DNA of 39,957 bases, taken from Streptococcus parasanguinis. Lineage in GTDB: Bacteria; Bacillota; Bacilli; Lactobacillales; Streptococcaceae. Positions within the stretch are counted from its first letter, which is position 1. Every line of letters starts with the position of its first letter. The stretch lies in NCBI GenBank assembly GCA_018365265.1, contig JAGZKI010000019.1, positions 1 through 39,957 of the forward strand, written 5' to 3'. The notes beneath the pieces are model-generated. The model searched no databases. It saw only the letters and a list, made by a program, of their open reading frames with translations, and had not been told where the DNA came from. This document shows, piece by piece, positions 39,658 through 39,957 of this stretch. The translations under genes were made by a program, and so were the position numbers.

Positions 39658-39957
39658 ATGGCAAAATTGACTGTTAAAGACGTTGACTTGAAAGGGAAAA
39701 AAGTTCTCGTTCGTGTTGACTTCAACGTTCCTGTAAAAGATGGCGTGATCACTAACGATAACCGTATCACTGCAGCTCTTCCAACTATCAAGTACATCCT
39801 TGAACAAGGTGGACGTGCAATCCTCTTCTCTCACCTTGGACGTGTAAAAGAAGAAGCAGATAAAGAAGGTAAATCACTTGCTCCTGTAGCTGCTGACTTG
39901 GCTGCTAAATTGGGTCAAGAAGTGAAATTTATCCCAGGTGTTACACGTGGTGCTGAA
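39658..39957 (+). CDS. pgk: Phosphoglycerate kinase, N-terminal 100 codons (3' end outside window)
   Basis: Pgk transfers phosphate from 1,3-bisphosphoglycerate to ADP in glycolysis. The visible 100 codons begin MAKLTVKDVDLKGKKVLVR and include VRVDFNVPVKDG, DNRITAALPTI and LFSHLGR, all signatures of the N-terminal, 3-phosphoglycerate-binding domain. AAGGAG precedes the ATG by nine bases. Codon use is strongly biased, as in gap. The gene runs off the window with no stop. Confidence 0.97.
   Translation, partial: MAKLTVKDVDLKGKKVLVRVDFNVPVKDGVITNDNRITAALPTIKYILEQGGRAILFSHLGRVKEEADKEGKSLAPVAADLAAKLGQEVKFIPGVTRGAE

Overview
This window reads as chromosome of a Streptococcus of the mitis/sanguinis/parasanguinis kind. 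The evidence is the accessory Sec (aSec) locus behind a serine-rich repeat adhesin, a YSIRK-type signal on a GH85 endoglycosidase, the gene order rpsL-rpsG-fusA-gap, a GH85 gene directly before pgk (as I recall from pneumococcus), moderate-to-low GC, and many extended -10 (TGnTATAAT) promoters. The species is an inference and cannot be fixed from sequence reading alone. All protein genes are on the + strand; only two tRNA genes lie on the - strand. I see no insertion sequence, phage gene or CRISPR array.

Bases 1-13435 are an adhesin export and glycosylation island. It starts with the 3' end of a serine-rich repeat protein (LPATG anchor), then the glucosyltransferase gtf3 in its own transcription unit. 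A long, tightly packed operon follows: secY2-asp1-asp2-asp3-secA2-gtfA-gtfB-asp4-asp5. GtfA/GtfB put the first GlcNAc on Ser/Thr and Gtf3 extends the glycan. Asp1-3 modify and guide the preprotein, and SecA2 with SecY2/Asp4/Asp5 exports it. The locus ends in a hairpin. Next comes a roughly 260-base non-coding stretch that can fold into a closed three-hairpin junction, and then a second hairpin with the same stem sequence. This element is the most unusual structure in the window.

Bases 13785-15441 carry two membrane proteins (a TDT/TehA-type transporter and a CPBP intramembrane protease). Bases 15520-20086 hold rnpA-yidC-khpB, an unassigned gene, rpmH, and tatD-rnmV. Two unusual genes at 20219-22430 (an SseB-domain protein with a translation-factor-like N-terminal barrel, and a tail-anchored acidic protein) sit between rnmV and rsmA, which are neighbours in many Firmicutes.

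Bases 22450-29663 are housekeeping: rsmA, tRNA-Leu(CAG) and tRNA-Ser(CGA) on the - strand, rsgA-rpe-thiN-rmuC-yhaM, then purR and a small membrane-anchored protein. Bases 29700-34470 are very highly expressed genes (rpsL-rpsG, fusA, gap) with structured leaders and spacers. The last part is a large surface endo-beta-N-acetylglucosaminidase, preceded by a consensus cre site and a coupled mini-ORF, followed by the first 100 codons of pgk.
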